Source of the DNA: an uncultured Clostridia bacterium
Lineage (GTDB): Bacteria > Bacillota > Clostridia > Christensenellales > Borkfalkiaceae
Length of the DNA: 64,000 nucleotides
Direction: 5' to 3'
Assembly: GCA_947175325.1 (NCBI GenBank)
Contig: CAMWME010000001.1
Location: 1 to 64,000, forward strand
This document shows, piece after piece, positions 32,384 to 41,943 of this stretch (positions within the stretch are counted from its first letter, which is position 1; every line of letters begins with the position of its first letter). A program made the position numbers and the translations under genes. A model generated the notes under the pieces. That model ran no database searches and had not been told where the DNA came from. It worked only from the letters and a program-made list of their open reading frames with translations.

Positions 32384-33076
32384 ATGGCAGTCGCGGTATT
32401 GGAAAGGGACGTTAATACCTTAGAAAAAATTGAAGAAGAAAGGAAGGTTGGCGGTTTTAATGCTCAAATGTCCGCTGACGAGCAGCATAATGCTCAAATA
32501 AGCGAAATTTATGCAAGGCTTATTAGCTCCAACAATAACGTGGACGAAGTTTTGGGTAGGTCGCAGCAAGCGGTTGAGTCCAAGCCCCGTAACGAGCTTT
32601 TTGCTAAGCCTTATCTTGTGGAAAATGCAAGGGCAGACGCGGAAATTTTCCGTGCGGACAGCCCCGTAAACCGCAAGGCTTTAGATATGCAGCCCGTAAT
32701 GGTCGCAGAGGATAGCGAGGAAGAGAACGAGGATTTGCGTCCTACTTCGACTACTATTCAATACAAGACCTACGGCGTTAAAAAGACTGAAGAAGTAAAC
32801 GTTGAGAATGCCAACACGGAAAAGCGTGCGGGTTTATCTAAAAAGGAAAAGATAGTTATTGCCGCGGTAGTCAGCATAATAGTAGTAATGCTTGTTTTGA
32901 TAATCGTTAACTCGGCTGTCATTTCGGGCATCAATGCGGATTTAGGCTCGCTTCAGTCGTCTTTGGAAGTTGTTAAGGGCTCTTATGCAGGGATAAGCGA
33001 CGAAGTTTCTACACTTAAAGACGCCGCGGAAAACGCCGCAAGGGAATATGCTATATCGATAGGTATGGTAGGCTAA
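32384..33076 (+). CDS. FtsL-position membrane protein with long cytoplasmic N-terminus
   Basis: 230-residue single-pass protein between rsmH and the class B PBP, where ftsL normally lies. Residues about 1-155 are charged and probably cytoplasmic; about 156-178 (KIVIAAVVSIIVVMLVLIIV) form one membrane helix; the last 50 residues are an alanine/serine-rich heptad region, compatible with the extracellular coiled coil of FtsL. The cytoplasmic part is far longer than in typical FtsL (30-60 residues). Position and topology suggest FtsL-like division function, but sequence similarity alone is too weak to call it. Confidence 0.6.
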   Translation: MAVAVLERDVNTLEKIEEERKVGGFNAQMSADEQHNAQISEIYARLISSNNNVDEVLGRSQQAVESKPRNELFAKPYLVENARADAEIFRADSPVNRKALDMQPVMVAEDSEEENEDLRPTSTTIQYKTYGVKKTEEVNVENANTEKRAGLSKKEKIVIAAVVSIIVVMLVLIIVNSAVISGINADLGSLQSSLEVVKGSYAGISDEVSTLKDAAENAAREYAISIGMVG

Positions 33077-33162
33077 GTTATTTAGGGTGTATATGGGGGT
33101 CAATTAAAATTTTTAAGTTTAATAAAAAAGGATTTTCTCTAACTGTATTACAAAAGAGGTTA

Positions 33163-34857
33163 TTGTCATTAGGAATGGCAATAACCTTTATTTTTTGCAT
33201 AATTTTAGGTAGGCTTTTATACGTGCAAGTAGCTTGGGGGTATGACTTACAAGAGCTTGCGACGGACCAATGGAACAGAGAAATTCCGGTGGTTGCGGCG
33301 CGCGGAATTATTTCCGACAGAAACGGTACGGTGCTTGCCGGCAACAAAACGACTTACAGCGTATTTCTGCGTCCAAACGCGGTGCAAAATGCGGAGTACA
33401 CATCAACTATTTTAAGCGGTTTATTCAATTTGGACCCGAAGGTTATCCTTGATAAAATTCAAGGCGGCAAGGTGTCGGAAGTTACCGTGGCACGGCAAGT
33501 AGGCAAAGAGAGTATTGAAAAATTAGTTTCTTACGACCTTGCGGGCGTTTATTATTCACGCGATAACAGCAGACAGTACACGTACAACGACGCGCTGTGC
33601 CAAGTGCTGGGCTTCACTTCAAACGACGGCTCGGGGCTTTCGGGTATTGAAAAGTATTACGACAATATCCTAAGCGGTATCAACGGCGAAATTACGTATA
33701 CAACGGATATTATCGGAATTGAAACGGAAAATTCTGTGGTCGTATACAAGGCGGCAAAGAACGGCGACGAGATACGGCTGACTATAGATATGGATATCCA
33801 GCTTGCAGCGGAGAACGCTATGCGAAGCGTTTACTCGTCAAGCAAGGCGAAAGCAGTATCGTGTATAGTACTTAACCCGCAAAACTTCGATATTCTAGCA
33901 CTTGTAAACTATCCGTCTTACGACTTAAACGACGTCCCCCGCGACGACACACAAACCTTGAACGCGCTTTCACGTAACGGACTTGTGAGCGATATTTACG
34001 AGCCCGGTTCAACCTTTAAGGTCGTTACGGCGGCGGCAAATATCGAGGAGTATTTGCAAGGTAACGTCAAAGCGTTTTCAAATTCGTACGTATTTAATGG
34101 CAGTAGAACGAGAACTGTAGACGGCACTAAAATCAAGTGCTGGTCTGACCACGCAAACGGCAAGCATTCAAACCAAACGCTTGCGGCTGCACTGAATAAC
34201 AGTTGCAACCCTTGCTTTACCGATATAGCGTTGTCTTTGGGCAGTGAAACTTTTTACGAGTATCTGAACGCCTTCGGCTTCGGTAACGTGACGGGGCTTG
34301 ACTTTACCGGTGAAGCGTTGGGAATGCTCGTGCCTCAGACGGCGGTGCGCGACTGTGATTTGGCGCGAATAGGATTCGGGCAGACGATTGCGGTTACCGG
34401 TGTACAGCTCGCGTGTGCAGTGGCGGCGGCCGTGAACGGCGGTAACTATTACGTTCCCCACTTTTTAAAAAGCATAGTATCTGCGGACGGAAAGACCGTT
34501 TCGGAATACGCGCCCGTGCTGAAAAACAAAGCCATAAGCGAGCAAGCCTCGGCTTATCTTGCGGAGATGCTTGAAGGCGTAGTTACGGAAGGCAGCGGCA
34601 CGAAAGCGTATATTGAAGGTTACCGTGTCGGCGGCAAGACCGGTACGGCGCAAAAGTACGAAAACGGGCACGTTGCACAAGGCAAGTACGTTTCGTCTTT
34701 TTGCGGGTTCTTTCCCGCAAACCACCCCGAGTATCTTGCACTTATCGTAGTTGACGAGCCTCAAGGAACTTATTACGGCAGTGCGGTTGCCGCACCCGTC
34801 GCAAAAGAAATTTTTGAGGATATTATCCGAATAAAGAATATTGAACGGTATGCATAA
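33163..34857 (+). CDS. Class B penicillin-binding protein (FtsI/SpoVD type)
   Basis: Septal-type transpeptidase with an N-terminal membrane anchor (GMAITFIFCIILGRLLYVQ), a PBP dimer domain, and a transpeptidase domain with the motifs EPGSTFK (active serine), SCN and KTGTAQK. No PASTA domain follows, so it is FtsI-like or a short SpoVD. The listed start is the TTG at 33163, but the frame is open and reads IKIFKFNKKGFSLTVLQKRLL upstream, a normal basic N-terminus. The ATG at 33093 would supply it if the run of five G after it had four; the true 5' end is therefore probably 33093, with a one-base slip, or an unusual ATT start. Confidence 0.9.
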   Translation: MSLGMAITFIFCIILGRLLYVQVAWGYDLQELATDQWNREIPVVAARGIISDRNGTVLAGNKTTYSVFLRPNAVQNAEYTSTILSGLFNLDPKVILDKIQGGKVSEVTVARQVGKESIEKLVSYDLAGVYYSRDNSRQYTYNDALCQVLGFTSNDGSGLSGIEKYYDNILSGINGEITYTTDIIGIETENSVVVYKAAKNGDEIRLTIDMDIQLAAENAMRSVYSSSKAKAVSCIVLNPQNFDILALVNYPSYDLNDVPRDDTQTLNALSRNGLVSDIYEPGSTFKVVTAAANIEEYLQGNVKAFSNSYVFNGSRTRTVDGTKIKCWSDHANGKHSNQTLAAALNNSCNPCFTDIALSLGSETFYEYLNAFGFGNVTGLDFTGEALGMLVPQTAVRDCDLARIGFGQTIAVTGVQLACAVAAAVNGGNYYVPHFLKSIVSADGKTVSEYAPVLKNKAISEQASAYLAEMLEGVVTEGSGTKAYIEGYRVGGKTGTAQKYENGHVAQGKYVSSFCGFFPANHPEYLALIVVDEPQGTYYGSAVAAPVAKEIFEDIIRIKNIERYA

Positions 34858-36297
34858 ATGAAATTAAACGAGTTTTTGAAGTACATACAAGTGAAGGAAA
34901 TCGTCGGGAATACCGATATAGAAATAAGCGGGCTTTGCGCCGATAGCCAAAAGGTAAAAGAGGGTGATTTATTCTTCTGTTTTGCGGGTGCAAAACACGA
35001 TTCGCACGGGGATATGCTTGAAATAACGGACAACGGCGCAGTTGCCGTAGTGTGCGAAAAAAGGTTGGATTGCCCCATAACTCAGATAATAGTAGACAGC
35101 GGAAGGGCGCAGATTGCCCGCGCGGCGCAAGCGTTCTATAATTTTGCGGATAAAAAGCTGAAAATTGTTGCCGTAACGGGCACGAACGGCAAGACTACGA
35201 TAACCCATATGCTTGCAAGTATATTCCGTTCAAACGGGCATAGTGCGGGGGTAATCGGAACTTTGGGCATAAGTTACGGTGAAAAATTCATATCGCCGGA
35301 GCTTACTACGCCGGACCCTATTTATCTGTATTCGGTGCTCGCGGATATGGCGGCGGCGGGCGTTAAGTACGTTTTTATGGAAGTTTCCGCGCACGCCCTT
35401 TATTACGATAAAATTTACGGACTGAATTTTGAGGTAGGAATATTCACCAACTGCACGCAAGACCATTTGGATTTTTTCGGCGATATGAAAAGATACGCTG
35501 ACTGTAAAAAGCTTTTGTTTAAAGACGGACGGTGCAAAAGTGCGGTTATTAACTCGGATGACGCGTTGGGAGTTGAAATTCTTTCAACGGTAAAAAACGC
35601 AACGAGCTACGGGCTTAAAAACCCAGCCGACGTGTTTGCAGTGGACGTAAGGGAAAGCCTTGACGGCACGACCTTCGTTTTAAACCTTGAAGACGAGCTT
35701 TACGAAATCAAGCTCTGCTTGCCGGCAATTCACAACGTGTACAACGCGATGGCGGCTGCCGCTTGTGCAAAAATTCTCGGAATAAAGATAAGCGATATAG
35801 CAAAAGGCTTGTTCGGTTTAAAGAACGTTTCGGGCAGACTTGAAAGGGTTGCAAGGTACAACGGAGCGGATATTTTCGTGGACTTTGCCCACACGCCCGA
35901 CGGCTTGGAAAAATCGTTGCAATCACTAAAAAAACTGTGCGAAGGTAAGCTGTATTGTCTTTTCGGCTGTGGCGGCAATAGGGATAAAACCAAACGCCCG
36001 ATAATGGGGAAGGTTGTGGCGACCTACGCAGATTTTTGCATAATAACTTCGGATAATCCCAGATACGAGGACCCGTACGACATAATAAGTGAAATCGAAG
36101 AAGGCGTTAAAACTACCGCTAAAAAGTACGTTACCGTTTCCGAAAGGGAAGTTGCAACCGAGTACGCGATTAGGCTTTTGGAAAAGGGCGATATCCTTCT
36201 CGTCGCGGGCAAAGGCGGAGAACAGTATCAAGAGATTATGGGTATAAAACACAGCTACAATGACAATACAGTTATAAAAAACATTATCGGCGGTTAA
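34858..36297 (+). CDS. murE: UDP-MurNAc-tripeptide synthetase, meso-DAP type
   Basis: MurE adds the third residue of the peptidoglycan stem. The ATP site is VTGTNGKTT near residue 107; VFMEVSAHAL and TNCTQDHLDFF follow; the DNPRYEDP motif near residue 398 contains the DNPR signature that selects meso-diaminopimelate. 479 residues, normal length. Starts directly after the PBP stop codon. Confidence 0.95.
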   Translation: MKLNEFLKYIQVKEIVGNTDIEISGLCADSQKVKEGDLFFCFAGAKHDSHGDMLEITDNGAVAVVCEKRLDCPITQIIVDSGRAQIARAAQAFYNFADKKLKIVAVTGTNGKTTITHMLASIFRSNGHSAGVIGTLGISYGEKFISPELTTPDPIYLYSVLADMAAAGVKYVFMEVSAHALYYDKIYGLNFEVGIFTNCTQDHLDFFGDMKRYADCKKLLFKDGRCKSAVINSDDALGVEILSTVKNATSYGLKNPADVFAVDVRESLDGTTFVLNLEDELYEIKLCLPAIHNVYNAMAAAACAKILGIKISDIAKGLFGLKNVSGRLERVARYNGADIFVDFAHTPDGLEKSLQSLKKLCEGKLYCLFGCGGNRDKTKRPIMGKVVATYADFCIITSDNPRYEDPYDIISEIEEGVKTTAKKYVTVSEREVATEYAIRLLEKGDILLVAGKGGEQYQEIMGIKHSYNDNTVIKNIIGG

Positions 36298-37239
36298 ATG
36301 AAAATTATATTTATATCAATGCTGTTCGCGTTCTTGGCTTCGGCTGCGTTATTGCTATTAATTTTGCCGCTTTTGCGGCGGCTGAAAGCGGGGCAGTATA
36401 TCTTAGGTTACGTTAAAGAACATAAAGACAAAGGCGGCACGCCCACGATGGGCGGGCTTGCCTTTATTTGTGCGCTCGTAATCGTAGGGTTCTGCATACT
36501 CGGTTTTAACGGCGGTGAAGTAAACCTTACGCTTGCCATAACCGCAAGCTTTATGGTTGTGGGTTTTTTAGACGATTTCATTAAAATCTATCACAAAAAA
36601 AACGAGGGGTTAAAGCCCTATCAAAAGATAATTTTTCAAGTTTCTATCGCTGTCGTTGCGGCGCTTTATTGCTATTTTAACGGAATTACAAAACTAAATA
36701 TCCCCTTCACAAGCATCTCAGCGGATATAAGCTGGGGGATAATTCCTCTCGTAATTTTCATTTTTATTGCTACCGTCAACTGTGTAAACCTTACCGACGG
36801 ACTTGACGGTCTCGCCGGCGGGACAAGCTGTGCTTATCTTTTGGTTCTTGGAATTATGTTGGCAATGAAAGGCACTTATTTTTCCGTTCTTTGCTTCATA
36901 GGCGTTGGCGCGGTTGCGGCTTTCCTCGTATTTAACGTGAACAAAGCGGCAATTTTTATGGGTGATACGGGTTCGCTCGCTCTCGGTGGACTTATATCGT
37001 GCGTTTCGGTGTTTTCGGGTAACTCTTTATATATTCCGATTATCGGGATAATGTTCGTAATTTCGGGAATATCCGTTATTGTACAAGTCATATATTATAA
37101 ACGGACAAGGAAGCGAGTGTTCTTAATGGCGCCGTTGCATCATCATTTTCAGATGAAGGGGCACACGGAATGTAAAATCACTTACAGCTATTTCGCGCTC
37201 ACCGCCTTCGTCGGAATAATTTGTTTGATTTTTTGGTGA
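36298..37239 (+). CDS. mraY: Phospho-MurNAc-pentapeptide translocase
   Basis: MraY transfers phospho-MurNAc-pentapeptide to undecaprenyl phosphate, making lipid I, in the membrane. Signatures are KGGTPTMGGLAF near residue 43, FLDDFIKIY, NLTDGLDGLAGG, FMGDTGSLALGG and APLHHHFQMKGH. About ten transmembrane helices in 313 residues. It follows murE with no gap; the usual murF is missing between them. Confidence 0.97.
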   Translation: MKIIFISMLFAFLASAALLLLILPLLRRLKAGQYILGYVKEHKDKGGTPTMGGLAFICALVIVGFCILGFNGGEVNLTLAITASFMVVGFLDDFIKIYHKKNEGLKPYQKIIFQVSIAVVAALYCYFNGITKLNIPFTSISADISWGIIPLVIFIFIATVNCVNLTDGLDGLAGGTSCAYLLVLGIMLAMKGTYFSVLCFIGVGAVAAFLVFNVNKAAIFMGDTGSLALGGLISCVSVFSGNSLYIPIIGIMFVISGISVIVQVIYYKRTRKRVFLMAPLHHHFQMKGHTECKITYSYFALTAFVGIICLIFW

Positions 37240-37245
37240 GGTAAA

Positions 37246-38598
37246 ATGTATTTTAAAAGTCAGAAGTTTTTTGTAGCGGGTATGTCGGTTTCGGGTGAAA
37301 GCAGCGCCCGCTTTTTGCTTGAAAGAGGAGCCGAAGTTTATATTTACGACGACGTCGTAAGTGACAAAGTACAAGCTGTAATGGCGGAGCTTTCGGGCTT
37401 GGGCGCGCATATCGTAACGACCGACAGATGCGAGGCGGCGGCGCTTAAATGCGATATTTTAGTATTGAGCCCCGGTATTCCCATAGACAACGCCCTTCCC
37501 GTAGCGTTCAGAAAACAAGGGAAGGCGATAATAGGTGAAGAAGAGCTTGCCGCCATGTTTTTAAGGGCGACGGCAGTTGCGGTTACGGGCACGAACGGCA
37601 AGACCACGACGGTTACGATGCTTAACGAAGTGTTGAACGCAACGGGCGCGCACAGCGTTGCTTGCGGCAATAATGGGCACCCGCTTATCGAAGAAGTGGA
37701 AGACTTAACTTTTAACGACTACGCAGTAATAGAAGTTTCGTCTTTTCAGCTTGAAACTCTTTCAAGTCTGCGCCCCCATATTGCAGTGGTTACCAACGTT
37801 ACCGAGGACCACTTAAACAGACACTACAATATGGAAAATTACATATTTTTAAAATCAAAGATTTTAAAGAACTTGCGTGAAAGCGAGTACGCCGTACTAA
37901 ATTACGACGACCCCACCGTAAGGGAATTCGCCAACAAGACGAAAGCTAAGGTCGTTTACTTCTCTATGCAGACCCGTATTAACGGCGCTTATTACGAGAA
38001 CGGCAGCGTGTATTTCAACGGTGAAAAATACTTTGACGTAACCGAGCTGACGATAAACGGAGTACATAACGCTTACAACGCGCTTGCATGCGTTGCCGTT
38101 GCCGGAATATTAGGTCTCGATAAGAAAATTACTGCACAAGCAATATGCGCGTTCAAGGGCGTTAAGCACCGTATTCAAGTAGTAAGGGAAGTAAACGGCG
38201 TAACTTATATAGACGACAGCAAGGGAACGAACGTTGACGCGTCGTTGAAGGCGGCTCAGTCTATGGCAAATCCCACTATAATTCTTTTGGGAGGCAAGGA
38301 TAAGGGGGACGATTACGTTCCGCTGTTTGAAGGACTTAGCGCAACACCCGTAATTCACGCGATAATTTACGGCGAAAACAGATTTAAAATGCTTAACGCC
38401 GCAACCAAAGCGGGCTTCGTCGGGTTCTCACTCTGTTCGGAGTTCAATACCGCAGTAAAAATTGCACAGTTTATCGCAAAGCCCGGGCAGTGCGTGCTTT
38501 TAAGCCCCGCAAGCTCCAGCTTTGACAGCTTCCTCAATTACGAAGAACGGGGCGACGCTTTCAGAGAGATAGTGGAAAAGATAAATGAAACCTTCTAA
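37246..38598 (+). CDS. murD: UDP-MurNAc-L-alanine:D-glutamate ligase
   Basis: MurD adds D-glutamate. The P-loop is VTGTNGKTTTVTML near residue 108, with VIEVSSFQLETL, NVTEDHLNRH and the C-terminal DDSKGTNVDASLKA and LSPASSSFDSF motifs. 450 residues, family length. It overlaps ftsW by 14 bp. D-glutamate would come from MurI at the start of the cluster. Confidence 0.96.
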   Translation: MYFKSQKFFVAGMSVSGESSARFLLERGAEVYIYDDVVSDKVQAVMAELSGLGAHIVTTDRCEAAALKCDILVLSPGIPIDNALPVAFRKQGKAIIGEEELAAMFLRATAVAVTGTNGKTTTVTMLNEVLNATGAHSVACGNNGHPLIEEVEDLTFNDYAVIEVSSFQLETLSSLRPHIAVVTNVTEDHLNRHYNMENYIFLKSKILKNLRESEYAVLNYDDPTVREFANKTKAKVVYFSMQTRINGAYYENGSVYFNGEKYFDVTELTINGVHNAYNALACVAVAGILGLDKKITAQAICAFKGVKHRIQVVREVNGVTYIDDSKGTNVDASLKAAQSMANPTIILLGGKDKGDDYVPLFEGLSATPVIHAIIYGENRFKMLNAATKAGFVGFSLCSEFNTAVKIAQFIAKPGQCVLLSPASSSFDSFLNYEERGDAFREIVEKINETF

Positions 38599-39745
38599 GG
38601 CAGAAAAGAAAAAATTTTCACCCTTAATAACCGTGGGTGAAAAGGCAAAAAAAACTACGAAAGCGGGCGACGTCCCGCTTTTAATTTGCGTTGCGTTTAT
38701 GGCGTGCTTCGGCTGCCTAATGATTTATTCCGCAAGTTCGTATACCGCAGAAGTGCAATACGGCGATAGTCTTTACTTTGTTAAAAAGCAGCTTATCGGC
38801 GTCGTGCTCGGGTTGGCCGCTATGATTGGCACTTGTTTTTTGCCGTATAAAAAGCTGATGAAGCTGAAATTCCCCGCAGTAATTTTGGCGGTGATTTTGC
38901 TTGCGCTCGTTTTTGTGCCGGGGGTTGGTATAACCAACTACGGAGCAACGCGTTGGATAGGGTTTGGCGGCGTAACCATTCAGCCGTCGGAAATTGCGAA
39001 GTACGCTTTTGCGCTTTTTTCAGCCGCATATTTTGCAAAAAATTACGAAAAAGTAAAGACGGTGAAGGGCGTTCTGCCAGTTCTCGGCGTAGGAATTTTG
39101 TTCTGTATTCTCATAATTATCGAACCAAACATGTCGATAACGATGTGCGTCGGGCTTCTGATGCTTGGCATCGTTTTTTTAAGCGGTACCAACTTAAAGA
39201 CCTTTGTAATATTGTTAATTCCTTTCGTAATAGCGGTGCCCGTTTTGATAATTTTGGAGCCTTACCGCTTGCAACGCCTCAGTGCCTTTATAGATCCTTG
39301 GGCTTCGCCCAAAGACGAAGGATATCAGCTTATACAGTCCTTGTATGCGCTGGGCAATGGCGGTCTTTTCGGCAAGGGGCTTTTCAATTCCACGCAGAAA
39401 TACCGCTTTTTGCCGTTTGCGGAAAGCGACTTCATACTTGCGATAATGGGTGAAGAGCTCGGCTTTATAGGGCTTTTGATATTTTTCCTTGCTTGCGGGT
39501 TCATAGTATACAGAGGTTTCAGAATCGCAAAGAACTGCAAAGACCGGTTCGGCTTCTTGCTTGCGTCGGGTTTTACCTTGGTTTACGGCATTCAAGTTGC
39601 TATAAACGCGCTCGTTGTGAGCGGCACGATTCCGCCTACGGGCTTACCGTTGCCGCTTATAAGCAGCGGAAACACTTCGCTTATAATCACTATGGCTTCA
39701 ATGGGGGTTCTGTATAATATTTCTAAAGTGAACAATGACGGCTGA
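38585..39745 (+). CDS. ftsW: Septal peptidoglycan glycosyltransferase FtsW
   Basis: SEDS-family polymerase with about ten transmembrane segments after a basic cytoplasmic N-terminus. Family motifs are MIYSASSYTA, GATRWIGFGGVTIQPSE, GNGGLFGKGLFNSTQKYRFLP and GEELGFIG, plus SGTIPPTGLPLPLISSGNTS. It partners the class B PBP encoded upstream. In most dcw clusters murG follows; here an inverted repeat and murA follow instead. Confidence 0.95.
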   Translation: MKPSKAEKKKFSPLITVGEKAKKTTKAGDVPLLICVAFMACFGCLMIYSASSYTAEVQYGDSLYFVKKQLIGVVLGLAAMIGTCFLPYKKLMKLKFPAVILAVILLALVFVPGVGITNYGATRWIGFGGVTIQPSEIAKYAFALFSAAYFAKNYEKVKTVKGVLPVLGVGILFCILIIIEPNMSITMCVGLLMLGIVFLSGTNLKTFVILLIPFVIAVPVLIILEPYRLQRLSAFIDPWASPKDEGYQLIQSLYALGNGGLFGKGLFNSTQKYRFLPFAESDFILAIMGEELGFIGLLIFFLACGFIVYRGFRIAKNCKDRFGFLLASGFTLVYGIQVAINALVVSGTIPPTGLPLPLISSGNTSLIITMASMGVLYNISKVNNDG

Positions 39746-39763
39746 ATAAATCATATTATGAAG

Positions 39764-39804
39764 TAGGGTAACGAGGTGCGTTGTAAATATAAGCCGTTAC
39801 CCTA
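39764..39804 (+). promoter_or_regulatory. Hairpin between ftsW and murA
   Basis: Perfect 10-bp arms TAGGGTAACG / CGTTACCCTA with a 21-nt loop in the 80-bp gap. There is no proper T-tract, so it may be a processing site, weak attenuator or protein-binding site rather than a simple terminator. Confidence 0.5.
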
Positions 39805-39825
39805 TATTTACTATTCGGAGTCAAT

Positions 39826-41082
39826 ATGGAAAAATACATAATAAACGGAGGAAACAAGCTATACGGCAGTGTGGAAGTTCAATCCGCAAAAAATTCTGTT
39901 CTGCCTATACTTGCGGCATCGGTCCTGACGGACGACAAAGTAAAAATTTTAAAAGTACCGAACATAACCGACTTAAAAAACATGGCTAAAATTCTCTCAA
40001 AGCTCGGCTGCAAAGTCGTGTTCGAAGGAGAGGATTTAATTATAGACAGCTCGTTTGCGGATTGCTTTGAAATTCCGCGGGAACTTGCACACGAATTAAG
40101 GTCTTCGGTTTTTTTGCTCGGTTCGGTAATATCCCGTTTTCATACGGCGAAAATTGCGTACCCCGGAGGGTGCGACATAGGGCTAAGACCCGTCGATTTA
40201 CATCTTGCCGGATTAAAGCGTTTGGGTGTTGAAATAGAGGAAGAAAACGGATACATAATTTGCAAATGTGAAAAACTTAAAGGCAACGAGATTATGCTTG
40301 ACTGCCCCAGCGTTGGTGCAACGGAAAATCTTATGCTTGCCGCAGCAAAGGCAGAGGGAACCACGGTAATCAAAAACGCCGCGAGAGAGCCGGAAATTGA
40401 GGATTTACAGCGTTTTTTAAATTGTATGGGCGCAAAAATGCGCGGTGCTGGAACCGGAACGATAGTAATCGAAGGCGTTAAAAACTTGCACGGTTGCGAG
40501 TTTTTGCCCATTCCGGACAGAATAGAGGCGGGCACGTTTCTTATTGCGGCGGCAATGTGCGGCGGTGAGATAGAGCTTAAACACGCTTGTGCGGAAAATA
40601 TAAGCTCACTTTTACATAAACTTAGGGAAAACGGTTGCAAAATCCACCTAAATAATGATAAAATAATTTTAGAAAATCACAGACGGCCTACTTCGGTTAA
40701 GAGTGTTGAAACTCAGCCTTATCCGGGCTTCCCCACCGATTTGCAAGCACAGATAACGGCGCTATGCTGTATCTGTCACGGACAGTCGATTATTACCGAG
40801 AATTTGTTTGAAACCCGCTTTAAATACGTACCCGAGCTCAGAAAAATGGGTGCAGATATAACGGTTATTGACCGTAACGCTTTCGTGCGCGGGGTTGAAA
40901 AATTCTACGGGGCGACCGTCGTTGCACACGATTTGCGCGGCGGGGCGGCGTTAGTTTGCGCGGGGCTTGCCGCAGAAGGCAGAAGTGAAGTTCTGGATAT
41001 TTCCCATATAGATAGGGGGTACGGCTCTTTCGAATATAAACTCCGTTCACTTGGCGGGGATATTGTAAGGGTATCAATATAA
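39826..41082 (+). CDS. murA: UDP-GlcNAc 1-carboxyvinyltransferase
   Basis: MurA catalyses the first committed step of peptidoglycan synthesis, adding enolpyruvate from PEP to UDP-GlcNAc. The catalytic and fosfomycin-target cysteine is present in PGGCDIGLRPVDLHL (near residue 112), with SAKNSVLPILAASVL at the N-terminus and YPGFPTDLQAQ later. 418 residues, family length. A GGAG ribosome binding site precedes the ATG. Presence inside the dcw cluster, in the murG position, is a feature of some Clostridia. Confidence 0.96.
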   Translation: MEKYIINGGNKLYGSVEVQSAKNSVLPILAASVLTDDKVKILKVPNITDLKNMAKILSKLGCKVVFEGEDLIIDSSFADCFEIPRELAHELRSSVFLLGSVISRFHTAKIAYPGGCDIGLRPVDLHLAGLKRLGVEIEEENGYIICKCEKLKGNEIMLDCPSVGATENLMLAAAKAEGTTVIKNAAREPEIEDLQRFLNCMGAKMRGAGTGTIVIEGVKNLHGCEFLPIPDRIEAGTFLIAAAMCGGEIELKHACAENISSLLHKLRENGCKIHLNNDKIILENHRRPTSVKSVETQPYPGFPTDLQAQITALCCICHGQSIITENLFETRFKYVPELRKMGADITVIDRNAFVRGVEKFYGATVVAHDLRGGAALVCAGLAAEGRSEVLDISHIDRGYGSFEYKLRSLGGDIVRVSI

Positions 41083-41087
41083 ACGTT

Positions 41088-41867
41088 ATGAAGCACCTAA
41101 GAAAAATCGGAATACTTATTATCGCGATAATTATGGTTGCGGCTATTGCCGTAGGTATATGCGTCGTTTACGCCGTAAGGAACGTAAACGTTACCTTTTT
41201 AAGTTATCCCGAGGATGAGGAAAATTTAAATTCCGAAATTCAGTCGGTAAAGCAAGGCGTTCTTGATAAAGTTCGCGGAAGAGTAATTTCTTCGGTCAAT
41301 GAAGACGACGTTTCTTCGTGCCTTGGGGATGATTATTATCTCGGAAGTTTTGAAAAGGTTTACCCTTGTACCATAAATATTACCGTAATGCAAAGGCGGG
41401 AAGTTTTTGCGGTATATGACGGCGAAAATTATTCGGCTTATGACGAAAGCGGTAAGTTTTTAAGGACTTCCGAAACTAACGCCAACTCCCGTGACGGAGA
41501 GCCTAATTTAATTATTGAGGGCGCGAGTAACGATGCGGAAATAAAAGAAGTTGCTTCGGTTTGTGCAATATTTAAAAGCTGCACTAAGGACGCAAGATTA
41601 TTGAGGTCTTTGGTTGAAAAGGTTACGCTTTACAAATCACAAACGACTATAAGTATCGATACCGATAAGGTTACGTTTAAATTGTGGTGCGGGCTTTCGA
41701 TTGAAATTTGGGATTACTCAAAATATACTTCCGAGAAAATTTCAAAAGCGTATAAGCTGTTTGATAATCTTACGCCCGATCAAAAGCTGAAAGGCAGAAT
41801 AATCAGCCGTATTGACGTTGACGGAAATTTTGATGCAGAATATACGGAATACGGTGCTGACGTATAA
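41088..41867 (+). CDS. divIB: FtsQ/DivIB-like division protein
   Basis: 259-residue single-pass protein: short basic cytoplasmic N-terminus, membrane helix at about 7-30, then a soluble extracytoplasmic domain that starts with a POTRA-like stretch (VNVTFLSYPEDEENLNSEI, ending VYPCTINITVMQRREVFAVY). It has the size, topology and location (between murA and ftsA) of DivIB/FtsQ, which scaffolds FtsL and FtsB at the septum. Sequence similarity is modest. A strong terminator follows, so the first half of the cluster ends here. Confidence 0.78.
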   Translation: MKHLRKIGILIIAIIMVAAIAVGICVVYAVRNVNVTFLSYPEDEENLNSEIQSVKQGVLDKVRGRVISSVNEDDVSSCLGDDYYLGSFEKVYPCTINITVMQRREVFAVYDGENYSAYDESGKFLRTSETNANSRDGEPNLIIEGASNDAEIKEVASVCAIFKSCTKDARLLRSLVEKVTLYKSQTTISIDTDKVTFKLWCGLSIEIWDYSKYTSEKISKAYKLFDNLTPDQKLKGRIISRIDVDGNFDAEYTEYGADV

Positions 41868-41876
41868 CGGATAATT

Positions 41877-41903
41877 AAAAAAGCGGTTTGATACCGCTTT
41901 TTT
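41877..41903 (+). terminator. Terminator after divIB
   Basis: AAAAAAGCGGT / ACCGCTTTTTT stem with a 5-nt loop and TT following. It separates the murE-divIB transcription unit from ftsAZ. Confidence 0.85.
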
Positions 41904-41914
41904 TGTTTATTCTG

Positions 41915-41943
41915 TTGACTTTTACATAACCCCATTATATAAT
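41915..41943 (+). promoter_or_regulatory. Promoter of ftsA-ftsZ
   Basis: TTGACT, 17-bp spacer, TATAAT. Two copies of the palindrome ATTATATAAT (41934-41943 and 41946-41955), separated by AG, overlap the -10 and the start region. Confidence 0.8.
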
